Assembly: GCA_949299435.1 (NCBI GenBank)
Contig: CASGAK010000098.1
Location: forward strand, 1 to 6,530
Reading direction: 5' to 3'
Source of the DNA: an uncultured bacterium
GTDB lineage: Bacteria; Cyanobacteriota; Vampirovibrionia; Gastranaerophilales; Gastranaerophilaceae
DNA length: 6,530 nucleotides
Shown here in pieces: positions 1 through 6,038 of this stretch. The translations under genes and the position numbers were made by a program. The notes beneath the pieces are model-generated. The model searched no databases. It was not told the DNA's origin and saw only the letters and a list, made by a program, of their open reading frames with translations. Positions within the stretch are counted from its first letter, which is position 1, and every line of letters begins with the position of its first letter.

Positions 1-183
1 AAATTTTTCAATGAACTTTCAAAATCTGAACACCCAATAGTAATGAGTGCACAAAATAAATTTTTAAAAAGCATGGCACAAATATATCTGTCAAAAAGGA
101 CACAACGAATTTCTTCTTTTATCATGCTTAAAAAGGAATATCCGTTTTTGGAAAAACTAAAATTTTTGACAAAATTTTTATAA
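1..183 (+). CDS. 3' end of an unrecognised protein gene, cut by the window edge
   Basis: The first plus-strand frame is open from base 1 for 60 codons and ends in TAA at 181-183; the start lies outside the window. The visible tail is Lys/Phe/Leu/Ser-rich and basic, with no transmembrane segment or motif that I recognise. It contains the pieces KFFNELSKSEHPIVMS and KKEYPFLEKLKFLTKFL, which look like amphipathic helices of a soluble protein. An uninterrupted frame of this length is unlikely by chance in DNA this rich in A and T. The frame stops exactly where the convergent glgC ends, which also favours a real gene. The two stops lie back to back, so the coding regions overlap by six bases. I cannot assign a function. 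It could still be a chance open frame. Confidence 0.55.
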   Translation, partial: KFFNELSKSEHPIVMSAQNKFLKSMAQIYLSKRTQRISSFIMLKKEYPFLEKLKFLTKFL

Positions 184-1413
184 AATAGCCCCCTTTGGCA
201 CAACCGTTATTCCGCCAGGGGAAACGTAAAAACCGCGTCTTTCATCTTCTTCTCTATTAAAACCAATACGAGTATTAGGCGGAATATCAACATTTTTGTC
301 AATAATAGCACGTCGAATTCTGGAATATCTGCCAATATCAACATTTTCCATCAAAATACTTTCAGAAATCTGAGAATAACTGTTAACTCTTACACGCGGA
401 GAAAGTACACATCTTGACAATCCCCCACCTGATACAATACACCCTTCTGATACCATAGAGTTGGTTGCCATACCGACACGATCACCTTCTGACCAAACGA
501 ATTTGGCAGGCGGATAATTGTAATTAAAAGTTCTTATAGGCCATTCTCTTGAATATAAATTCAATTCAGGAGCACTGTCCAATAAATCCATATTGGCTTG
601 CCAGTAAGCATCAATACTGCCGACATCTCTCCAGTAACCTCTTTCAGCATCGGTCATACCAGGGAAAGTATTTGAAGCAAAGTTATATACATATATCCTT
701 TTGCCTTCCTCCAAGAGCATAGGTATAACATTTTTACCGAAATCATGACTTGATGATTCAATTTTCTCATCATCATTTAATGCTTTTAACAAAACATCTT
801 TATCAAAAATATAGTTTCCCATAGAAGCAAGACAGTAATTGGGATTTCCTGGAATAGATTTTGGAGTATCTTTAGGTTTTTCTACAAAATTTGTTAAACG
901 CCAATTATCATCTACCTCAATTATACCAAATTCATGAGCTTCCTCAATTGGAATAGGTATTGCAGAAATTGTTAAATCAGCACAATTATACTTATGAAAA
1001 TCAAGCATTTGTAACACGTCCATTTTATAAATATGGTCGCCGCCAAAAATACAAACATACCTTGGATTTTCATCAGTTATATGAAAAACATTTTGATAAA
1101 TTGCATCAGCCGTACCTCTATACCAATCGGAACCGGTCCTCATTTGAGCAGGAGCAAGATCTACATATTGATTTAAAAAAGGTGATAAAGCCCACCCCCT
1201 TGTAATATGTTTATTCAATGAATCTGATTTATACTGAGTCAAGACTTTTATTTTAAAGAAACCTGAATTTATAAAGTTATTAAGCACAAAATCAATAATT
1301 CTATATCTACCGCCAAAAGGTACTGCAGGCTTTGCTCTATCTTTTGTTAAAGGATAAAGACGCTTTCCTTCGCCTCCTGCTAATATCATAACCAATGCAT
1401 CATCTATAGACAT
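178..1413 (-). CDS. glgC: glucose-1-phosphate adenylyltransferase (ADP-glucose pyrophosphorylase)
   Basis: Makes ADP-glucose and pyrophosphate from ATP and glucose-1-phosphate, the regulated first step of bacterial glycogen synthesis in the cytoplasm. At 411 residues it has the normal family length. The N-terminal nucleotidyltransferase domain opens with LAGGEGKRLYPLTKDRAKPA (residues 11-30), the nucleotide and activator-binding loop. WYRGTADAIYQN (97-108) follows, then GGDHIYKMD (124-132), where Asp126 corresponds to the catalytic aspartate. FVEKP (176-180) supplies the sugar-phosphate-binding lysine (Lys179). The C-terminal part (about 310-411) has the isoleucine/valine-rich hexapeptide pattern of the left-handed beta-helix involved in allostery and oligomer contacts. 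The ATG start is preceded by GAGGGG about five bases away and a TATAAT further upstream, so the gene probably has its own promoter. No other glycogen gene is visible. Key residues appear intact and the assignment is firm; the activator (fructose-1,6-bisphosphate or another) cannot be read from sequence. Confidence 0.96.
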   Translation of the reverse strand: MSIDDALVMILAGGEGKRLYPLTKDRAKPAVPFGGRYRIIDFVLNNFINSGFFKIKVLTQYKSDSLNKHITRGWALSPFLNQYVDLAPAQMRTGSDWYRGTADAIYQNVFHITDENPRYVCIFGGDHIYKMDVLQMLDFHKYNCADLTISAIPIPIEEAHEFGIIEVDDNWRLTNFVEKPKDTPKSIPGNPNYCLASMGNYIFDKDVLLKALNDDEKIESSSHDFGKNVIPMLLEEGKRIYVYNFASNTFPGMTDAERGYWRDVGSIDAYWQANMDLLDSAPELNLYSREWPIRTFNYNYPPAKFVWSEGDRVGMATNSMVSEGCIVSGGGLSRCVLSPRVRVNSYSQISESILMENVDIGRYSRIRRAIIDKNVDIPPNTRIGFNREEDERRGFYVSPGGITVVPKGAIL

Positions 1414-1441
1414 GTTTCCCCTCTTTCAAATGTATATATAA

Positions 1442-1447
1442 ATTATA
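1442..1447 (-). promoter_or_regulatory. candidate -10 box for glgC
   Basis: On the minus strand this reads TATAAT, a perfect -10 hexamer, 28 bases before the glgC start codon. Transcription would begin near 1435 and give a leader of about 20 bases containing the GAGGGG ribosome site. No convincing -35 hexamer is present at the usual spacing; that region is mostly a T tract. In DNA this AT-rich, TATAAT also occurs by chance, so this is only a candidate. Confidence 0.4.
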
Positions 1448-1458
1448 CATTATTAAAT

Positions 1459-1479
1459 AAAAAAAAGCACTAATACTTT
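1459..1479 (-). terminator. weak intrinsic terminator candidate after the PurN-like gene
   Basis: On the minus strand, ten bases after the stop of the PurN-like gene, AAAGTA and TGCTTT can pair around a TTAG loop (one G-C, one G-U and four A-T pairs). The stem runs directly into a run of eight T. The T tract is good but the stem is weak, so read-through into glgC is likely. The glgC -10 candidate lies just downstream. Confidence 0.3.
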
Positions 1480-1488
1480 ATAATTATT

Positions 1489-2094
1489 TTATGAACAACC
1501 ACTGCAAGAATTACAACCAGTACAGTTTGAATTACCGATTAAATCACTGAAATCAAAAACTTTATCCTCCAGAATTTTTTCAATTACAATCGGATATATT
1601 CTATTTTCAAGATTATGAATTTCACTCTCAAATTCATCAAAATGAGTGGCATTACCTATTAACACTGGGAATTGAGCAATTATCCTACTCCCATTCAGCT
1701 CATTTGTCATGCTGTGAATTGTAATTCCACTGACTTTTACGCCTGCTGCAAACGCCCTTGAAATAGCATCTTTGCCTTTAAATGCCGGTAATAATGAAGG
1801 GTGAATATTAATAAATTTACCTAACTCCAAAATATTGACAGACAATTCTTTAGAATAATAATCCAATATTATCAAATCAAAATCATGTGAGGAAAAATAT
1901 TCACCATTTTCTTCAAACGGCAAATATCGATGTTTTACATTTAAATTTTTAGCTATATCCAAAATTTTTGCATTCAAATTATCTGAAAGACAAGTAATAT
2001 CAACCTCTAAATTTGATTTATTAGATGCAAAATATTTTACTATTGCTTCAAAATTTTTTCCCTCTCCAGATCCCATAACCGCAATTTTTTTCAT
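1489..2094 (-). CDS. divergent PurN-like formyltransferase with a C-terminal four-cysteine motif
   Basis: A 201-residue member of the formyltransferase fold whose best-known member is PurN (glycinamide ribonucleotide formyltransferase, purine synthesis, 10-formyl-tetrahydrofolate donor). The N terminus MKKIAVMGSGEGKNFEAI matches the nucleotide-binding start of PurN. NIHPSLLP (96-103) is the family signature with the catalytic Asn96 and His98. GITIHSMTNELNGSRIIAQ (123-141) aligns with the PurN segment that ends in DELDGG. Here the catalytic aspartate (Asp144 in E. coli PurN) is Asn134. The folate-loop stretch usually read as AGFMR is DYYSK (78-82). The protein ends in CTGCNSCSGCS, a CX2CX2CX2C motif (Cys191, 194, 197, 200) not known to me in PurN. 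A strong AAGGAGG ribosome site four bases upstream fixes the ATG. It is not next to other pur genes. It may be a diverged PurN, a formyltransferase acting on another substrate, or a binding protein. Confidence 0.8.
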   Translation of the reverse strand: MKKIAVMGSGEGKNFEAIVKYFASNKSNLEVDITCLSDNLNAKILDIAKNLNVKHRYLPFEENGEYFSSHDFDLIILDYYSKELSVNILELGKFINIHPSLLPAFKGKDAISRAFAAGVKVSGITIHSMTNELNGSRIIAQFPVLIGNATHFDEFESEIHNLENRIYPIVIEKILEDKVFDFSDLIGNSNCTGCNSCSGCS

Positions 2095-2098
2095 TATC

Positions 2099-2105
2099 CC
2101 TCCTT
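2099..2105 (-). promoter_or_regulatory. ribosome binding site of the PurN-like gene
   Basis: Reads AAGGAGG on the minus strand, four bases before the ATG at 2094. It is a near-perfect Shine-Dalgarno sequence, it fixes the start codon, and it shows that the host uses canonical SD-led initiation. Confidence 0.75.
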
Positions 2106-2192
2106 AAACTCTATAATTAAATTTTATTACAAAAATTTTAATAGATTTAGCAAAAAAAAATATTGACAAACTTTAAGAATGTATACAAGCAT

Positions 2193-2198
2193 AAGGAG
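2193..2198 (+). promoter_or_regulatory. ribosome binding site that decides the start of the first small gene
   Basis: AAGGAG stands six bases before the ATG at 2205. The frame is open further upstream to a TTG at 2163, but the Shine-Dalgarno site lies inside that extension, and the FG-motif alignment with the neighbouring paralogue begins just after the ATG. The start is therefore placed at 2205. Confidence 0.8.
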
Positions 2199-2204
2199 AA
2201 AAAA

Positions 2205-2567
2205 ATGCAAATACAAAATACCCCCTCAAATCAAACATTCGGCTGTAAACTTAATACATTAAGCGTTTTAGAAAGTACAACCGGCAAATATCTTAGCAAC
2301 GGAAATGAAATTGAAAGATTAAAATTAGTTAAAAATGTCCTAGAAATGGGACCAAAAAACATGGCTACTCTAAAAGATAATCCTTTAGGAATGTATTTAT
2401 CATTCATATCTACAGGTAAAATTTTACTTGATAAAAATCCCAAACTGGCTAAAATTATCGAAAATTTAAATGAAACCATAAAAAATGATAAAATAGGTGA
2501 AATTACAGATATCCATGTAAAAAAAATAATAAGAACACTTGGAAATGAAATTGATTTAAAAATATAA
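2205..2567 (+). CDS. small hypothetical protein, first of a paralogous pair
   Basis: A 120-residue protein I do not recognise. It starts with a short Asn/Gln/Thr-rich, probably flexible stretch ending in TFGCK (11-15). A predicted helix-rich part follows, ending in an amphipathic Lys/Ile-rich region (71-120). No signal peptide, transmembrane helix or catalytic motif is visible. It shares the spaced pattern FG-x-K-x6-LE-x-TT-x-K (12-28) with the next gene, and later GK, DK-x-P, IKN and EID in the same order. That makes the two genes diverged tandem duplicates. It lies divergently from the PurN-like gene with about 110 AT-rich bases between them. A TATAAT at 2112-2117 could be its -10 box but lacks a good -35. 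The composition is A-richer than in glgC or the oad genes. Real coding is supported by the SD site and the paralogy; function is unknown. Confidence 0.75.
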   Translation: MQIQNTPSNQTFGCKLNTLSVLESTTGKYLSNGNEIERLKLVKNVLEMGPKNMATLKDNPLGMYLSFISTGKILLDKNPKLAKIIENLNETIKNDKIGEITDIHVKKIIRTLGNEIDLKI

Positions 2568-2568
2568 A

Positions 2569-2913
2569 ATGAATATAAAAAATAATAACAATATATATTT
2601 TGGAGAAAAATTTGAAACTGGTAAAATTTTAGAAGTAACAACTCAAAAAATTTTTTACAGTGAAGGATTTTCTGGACCAAAAGAAGTTATTACCAAATTA
2701 CATGGAAAAACTGCAATAGGGAATAGAGGCTATAAATATTTAGCCGAGATAATAGGTAAGAAAATAACAGATAAATATCCTGAAATTAAAAAAGCAACAA
2801 ACCAAATAAAAGAAATTATAAAAAATAACCCCAACATAGCACCTAAAGATCTTCGAAATAAAACAAAACCAATTTTAGAAGAATTAGAAAAAGAAATTGA
2901 TATAGTTATCTAA
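2569..2913 (+). CDS. small hypothetical protein, second of a paralogous pair
   Basis: A 114-residue, lysine-rich, helix-prone cytoplasmic protein of unknown function. It opens with MNIKNNNN and then IYFGEKFETGKILEVTTQK (9-27), which aligns with residues 10-28 of the upstream product with no gap. Downstream, GK (63-64), DKYP (68-71), EIIKN (82-86) and EID (109-111) match the upstream protein in order, with a net shift of a few residues. No secretion signal or membrane segment is seen. The ATG begins one base after the TAA of the first gene, and I see no clear Shine-Dalgarno sequence before it. Translation therefore probably depends on ribosomes finishing the first gene, which suggests equal or linked expression. 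It ends just before a strong terminator. Both proteins are likely quickly evolving, lineage-specific products. Confidence 0.75.
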   Translation: MNIKNNNNIYFGEKFETGKILEVTTQKIFYSEGFSGPKEVITKLHGKTAIGNRGYKYLAEIIGKKITDKYPEIKKATNQIKEIIKNNPNIAPKDLRNKTKPILEELEKEIDIVI

Positions 2914-2944
2914 TAAAAAAGACCGCTTTAAAAGCGGTCTTTTT
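2914..2944. terminator. bidirectional intrinsic terminator
   Basis: GACCGCTTT and AAAGCGGTC (2921-2939) form a GC-rich hairpin; in practice it is a seven-pair stem with a TTAAA loop. It is preceded by six A and followed by five T, so it has a T tract on either strand. It begins right after the stop of the second small gene (plus strand) and lies 17 bases beyond the stop of the beta-subunit gene (minus strand). It should terminate both converging transcripts. Confidence 0.9.
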
Positions 2945-2961
2945 ATATTTATTGTAAAAAA

Positions 2962-4137
2962 TTAGTTGCATAAAGCAAGTAAAATACCAGCAGCAACAGC
3001 TGATCCGATAACACCTGCTACGTTAGGTCCCATAGCGTGCATCAATAGGTAATTTTGCGGATTAGCTTCCAAACCTACTTTATTTGATACACGGGCTGCC
3101 ATAGGAACAGCAGATACACCTGCAGATCCGATAAGCGGATTGATTTTTTCTTTTGAGAACAAGTTCATTATCTTAGCAAATATTACACCACCTGCAGTTG
3201 CAAGAGAGAATGCGACAATACCTAAAACTAAGATAAATAAAGTTTGAGTTGTCAAGAATTGATCTGAAGATAATTTAGAACCAACTGACAAACCTAAGAA
3301 AATAGTTACAATGTTGATTAACGCATTTTGCATTGTATCAGATAATCTATCTACAACACCGCATTCTTTACATAAGTTACCGAATGTCAAAGCACCAACT
3401 AGAGGGCAAGCATCAGGAAGTAAAATTATGCACAAGCCTAATACAACTAGAGGGAACACGATTTTTTCACGTTTAGTAACTTCTCTTAATTGAGTCATTT
3501 GAATTTGGCGTTCTTCTTTTGTTGTTAATAATTTCATAATTGGCGGCTGAATTACAGGAACTAATGCCATATAAGAATATGCAGCAACGGCAATTGCACC
3601 CAATAATTCAGGAGCAAGTTTTGTTGTTACATAGATTGATGTAGGACCATCAGCACCACCGATGATACCAATCGCACCTGCTTGAGGAAGAGTAAATCCA
3701 AAACAGCAAAGTGCTAAAAGTAATGCACCGAATATACCAAATTGAGCAGCACCGCCTAATAATGCTGTTTTAGGGTTTGCAATCAACGGACCAAAGTCAG
3801 TCATCGCACCTACACCCATAAAGATAATCAATGGGAATAAGCCTTTATGAATACCTGCTTCATAAATAATTCCCAAAAATCCGTTAGGACCTGCGATATC
3901 TGCTACCGGAATGTTTGACAATAAACCGCCGAAAGCGATTGGAACAAGCAATAACGGCTCAAATTGTTTTTTAATACCTAACCAAAGCAAGATTAAACAA
4001 ATTACAATCATAATCGGAGATCCGAATTGATGAAGGAATTGTTCAAACCCGCTTGTAATTGACGGATCTACAGGCTGCACAAAGTTTGCGATACCTGTTG
4101 ACTGCCAAAGTTTATATAAACTGTCTGCAATATTCAT
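2962..4137 (-). CDS. oadB: Na+-translocating decarboxylase, beta subunit (OadB/GcdB/MmdB family)
   Basis: The integral membrane subunit of biotin-dependent Na+ pumps. It decarboxylates carboxybiotin carried by the alpha subunit and couples this to Na+ export, taking up a proton. The 391-residue protein is strongly hydrophobic, with roughly nine to eleven membrane segments between residues 41 and 390. Family signatures are present: IIGGADGPTSIYVTTKLAPE (158-177) with the essential Asp163, SYMALVPVIQPPIM (188-201), PLIGSAGVSAVPMAARV (334-350) and MGPNVAGVIGSAVAAG (369-384), with Asn372 and Ser379 at the positions of the known Na+-site Asn and Ser of Klebsiella OadB. The ATG follows a GAAGGA ribosome site. 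It is the last gene of the operon, after a 75-base gap containing a hairpin. The beta subunits of oxaloacetate, methylmalonyl-CoA, glutaconyl-CoA and malonate decarboxylases are too alike to tell the substrate from this gene alone. Confidence 0.94.
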   Translation of the reverse strand: MNIADSLYKLWQSTGIANFVQPVDPSITSGFEQFLHQFGSPIMIVICLILLWLGIKKQFEPLLLVPIAFGGLLSNIPVADIAGPNGFLGIIYEAGIHKGLFPLIIFMGVGAMTDFGPLIANPKTALLGGAAQFGIFGALLLALCCFGFTLPQAGAIGIIGGADGPTSIYVTTKLAPELLGAIAVAAYSYMALVPVIQPPIMKLLTTKEERQIQMTQLREVTKREKIVFPLVVLGLCIILLPDACPLVGALTFGNLCKECGVVDRLSDTMQNALINIVTIFLGLSVGSKLSSDQFLTTQTLFILVLGIVAFSLATAGGVIFAKIMNLFSKEKINPLIGSAGVSAVPMAARVSNKVGLEANPQNYLLMHAMGPNVAGVIGSAVAAGILLALCN

Positions 4138-4167
4138 TTTTCTATCCTTCTTTTACTATCTATTTAA

Positions 4168-4197
4168 ACTGCCTCTGCATTTGACTGCAAAGGCAGT
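4168..4197 (-). promoter_or_regulatory. strong hairpin in the alpha-beta intergenic region
   Basis: In the minus-strand transcript ACTGCCTTTGCA and TGCAGAGGCAGT pair as a 12-bp stem with a single G-U wobble and a six-base loop (GTCAAA). It starts 15 bases after the alpha stop and ends about 30 bases before the beta start. What follows is TTAAATAGAT rather than a T run, so it does not look like a factor-independent terminator. An RNA processing or 3'-end stabilising element, or a partial attenuator setting alpha in excess over beta, are possible roles. These are inferences. Confidence 0.6.
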
Positions 4198-4212
4198 CTT
4201 AACTCACATTAA

Positions 4213-6000
4213 TTAACCGATTGTAACAAGTTCTTGACCTGTTTTTACTTGGTTACCTACTTCAATGTCAACTGATTTTACAGTACCTGATAGAGGTGAT
4301 TTAATTTCAGTTTCCATTTTCATAGCTTCAACAACAGCGATTACATCGCCTTCTTGAATTGTATCACCTACACCTACAAGAACTTTCAATACCGTTCCAG
4401 GCAATGCAGCTTTAACTGGAGTTCCTTCTCCGCTTTCTGAAGAATGATTTGCTTCAATACCAGCTTTTACATTGATGTCATAAAGTTTACCGTTAACTGT
4501 AGCTTTGTTTCCTTCAATAGCTACTGCGTATTTTTTACCGTTTACAGTAACTGTATAGCCATTTGAAGCTTCTTCTTTATTTGCTTCAGCTGAAGGTGCA
4601 TTTTTTCTTACGCCAATTGTTGCTTTACCTTCTAAGAATAAAATGCCTTTTTCTTTGCAAGCTGCAGAAATAAATATGTTTTCATCATTTACTGGCAATC
4701 CAGCATCTTCTAAACGTTTTGTTGCAGCTTTGATACCTTTTTCAGGATCTCTATCGTTGATATCAACAACCATTTCAGTAGTTGGTTGTAAGTTTAATTG
4801 CTCACTTGCAATTTTAACGATTTCCGCATCAGGTTCACATGGAGTTTTACCAAAATATCCAAGTACCATTTTTCCATAACCTTCTGCAATTTTCTTCCAT
4901 TTACCAAACATTACGTTGTTAAATGCTTGTTGGAAATAGAATTGAGAAACCGGTGTAACTGATGTACCAAATCCGCCTTTTTCTACAACTTCTTTCATAG
5001 CTGCAACAACTTCAGGATATTTATCCATCAAATTGTTGTCACGAAGCATTTGAGTATTTGCAGTTAAAGCACCACCAGGTAGAGGTGATTGGATAATCAT
5101 CGGATTTACTGCTAATGCTTCTGGAGGTAAGAAGTAATCCTTCATACAATCTTTGAATACTTCTTCTGTTTCCAAAATCTTTTCAATATCAACACCTAGG
5201 TCATAATCTGTACCTTTCAACGCATGCCACATAGAAACGATATCAGGTTGAGCGGTTCCGCCAGATACAGGTTTCATTGACAAGTCAATACCGTCAGCAC
5301 CACCATCAAGAGCTGCAAGATATGCTGCAAGACCTGTACCAGCTGTTTCATGAGAGTGGAATCTGATGTGAGCATCTGCACCTAAAATTTCTCTTGTTCT
5401 CTTGATTGTTTCATAAACTTTTCTTGGATTTGAAGTACCTGATGCATCTTTGAATGCCAAGCTGTCGAATGGAATTCCTGCGTCTAAAATACTTCTTAAA
5501 ACTCTTTCATAGAATGCAACGTCATGAGCACCCTCACATCCGATAGGCAATTCCATCATTGTGATTGTAACTTCATGTTTAAGTCCGTTGTCTCTAATAC
5601 ATTGACCAGAATAAATCAAGTTATTTACATCGTTCAAAGCATCAAAGTTTCTAACAGTTGTAACCCCGTGTTTCTTGAACATTTTAGCGTGCAAGTTGAT
5701 AATATCTCTTGGTTGAGAATCAAGACCTACTACGTTCACACCACGAGCTAATGATTGCAAGTTAATATCAGGACCAACTGCAGCTCTGATTTTATCCATA
5801 GTTTCAAAAGCATTTTCATTACAGTAGAAAATTGGAGATTGGAATCTCGCACCACCTGCAACTTCAAAGTGTCTTAGACCTGCATTTACTGCAGATTGCA
5901 AAGCAGGAATAAAATCATCAACAAATACTCTTGCCCCGTAAACTGATTGGAAACCATCTCTGAATGAGGTATCCATAACTTTAATAAGTTTTTTTCCCAT
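4213..6000 (-). CDS. oadA: Na+-translocating decarboxylase, alpha subunit: carboxyltransferase with biotinyl domain
   Basis: The soluble subunit that transfers carboxylate from the substrate (probably oxaloacetate) to its own biotin. Length is 595 residues, normal for OadA. The TIM-barrel carboxyltransferase domain (about 1-300) starts with KVMDTSFRDGFQS. Asp10 and the HSH pair (His215, His217, in RFHSHETAGTG) are the expected divalent-metal ligands, and Lys184 in FKDASGT matches the carbamylated lysine. A conserved carboxylase domain follows (about 300-465, including PGGALTANTQ). Then come a short Ala/Glu/Asn linker, a small beta segment (481-515) and a biotinyl domain (528-595) with EAMKMET, in which Lys561 carries biotin. 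The stretch GGARFQSPIFYCNENAF (49-65) differs from the GGATFD-type sequence of classical OadA, so this belongs to a distinct subgroup. An AAAGGAT ribosome site precedes the ATG. It lies between gamma and beta, as in Klebsiella oadGAB. The substrate could instead be another 2-oxo acid or an acyl-CoA. Confidence 0.92.
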   Translation of the reverse strand: MGKKLIKVMDTSFRDGFQSVYGARVFVDDFIPALQSAVNAGLRHFEVAGGARFQSPIFYCNENAFETMDKIRAAVGPDINLQSLARGVNVVGLDSQPRDIINLHAKMFKKHGVTTVRNFDALNDVNNLIYSGQCIRDNGLKHEVTITMMELPIGCEGAHDVAFYERVLRSILDAGIPFDSLAFKDASGTSNPRKVYETIKRTREILGADAHIRFHSHETAGTGLAAYLAALDGGADGIDLSMKPVSGGTAQPDIVSMWHALKGTDYDLGVDIEKILETEEVFKDCMKDYFLPPEALAVNPMIIQSPLPGGALTANTQMLRDNNLMDKYPEVVAAMKEVVEKGGFGTSVTPVSQFYFQQAFNNVMFGKWKKIAEGYGKMVLGYFGKTPCEPDAEIVKIASEQLNLQPTTEMVVDINDRDPEKGIKAATKRLEDAGLPVNDENIFISAACKEKGILFLEGKATIGVRKNAPSAEANKEEASNGYTVTVNGKKYAVAIEGNKATVNGKLYDINVKAGIEANHSSESGEGTPVKAALPGTVLKVLVGVGDTIQEGDVIAVVEAMKMETEIKSPLSGTVKSVDIEVGNQVKTGQELVTIG

Positions 6001-6038
6001 AATTTATATCCTTTCGTTTATAATTAATCTTATTTTGA

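Noticed and set aside
159..179. AAAATTTT repeated around TGAC near the end of glgC, as a terminator
   Set aside because: The stem would be entirely A-T pairs, each half is itself palindromic, and no GC-rich core is present. It is a composition effect in the end of the convergent coding frame.
960..1205. 81-codon plus-strand frame inside glgC
   Set aside because: It lies wholly antisense to the well-conserved catalytic part of glgC. The composition (His/Tyr/Gln-rich) is typical of a shadow frame.
2117..2141. Imperfect A/T dyad (TTAAATTTT ... AAAAATTTTAA) in the divergent intergenic region, as an operator
   Set aside because: It consists only of A/T runs, the arms differ in length, and such dyads are expected by chance at this base composition. 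It would need conservation in relatives to be taken up.
2163..2204. Upstream extension of the first small gene to a TTG start, and TTGACA at 2163-2168 as a -35 box
   Set aside because: The extension includes the AAGGAG ribosome site in its own coding sequence, so the ATG at 2205 is better. TTGACA is a perfect -35 hexamer, but no fitting -10 lies 16-18 bases downstream, and a transcript from there would begin at or after the SD site.
2231..2680. 149-codon minus-strand frame across the two small plus-strand genes
   Set aside because: It is antisense to two genes supported by an SD site and mutual similarity. Its product is Phe/Leu/Ile/Ser-rich in the way expected from the complement of A-rich coding DNA, and it has no ribosome site.
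3311..5751. Plus-strand frames at 3311-3493, 4643-4879 and 5524-5751
   Set aside because: Each is antisense to conserved coding sequence of the decarboxylase beta or alpha gene, with no ribosome site or recognisable product.
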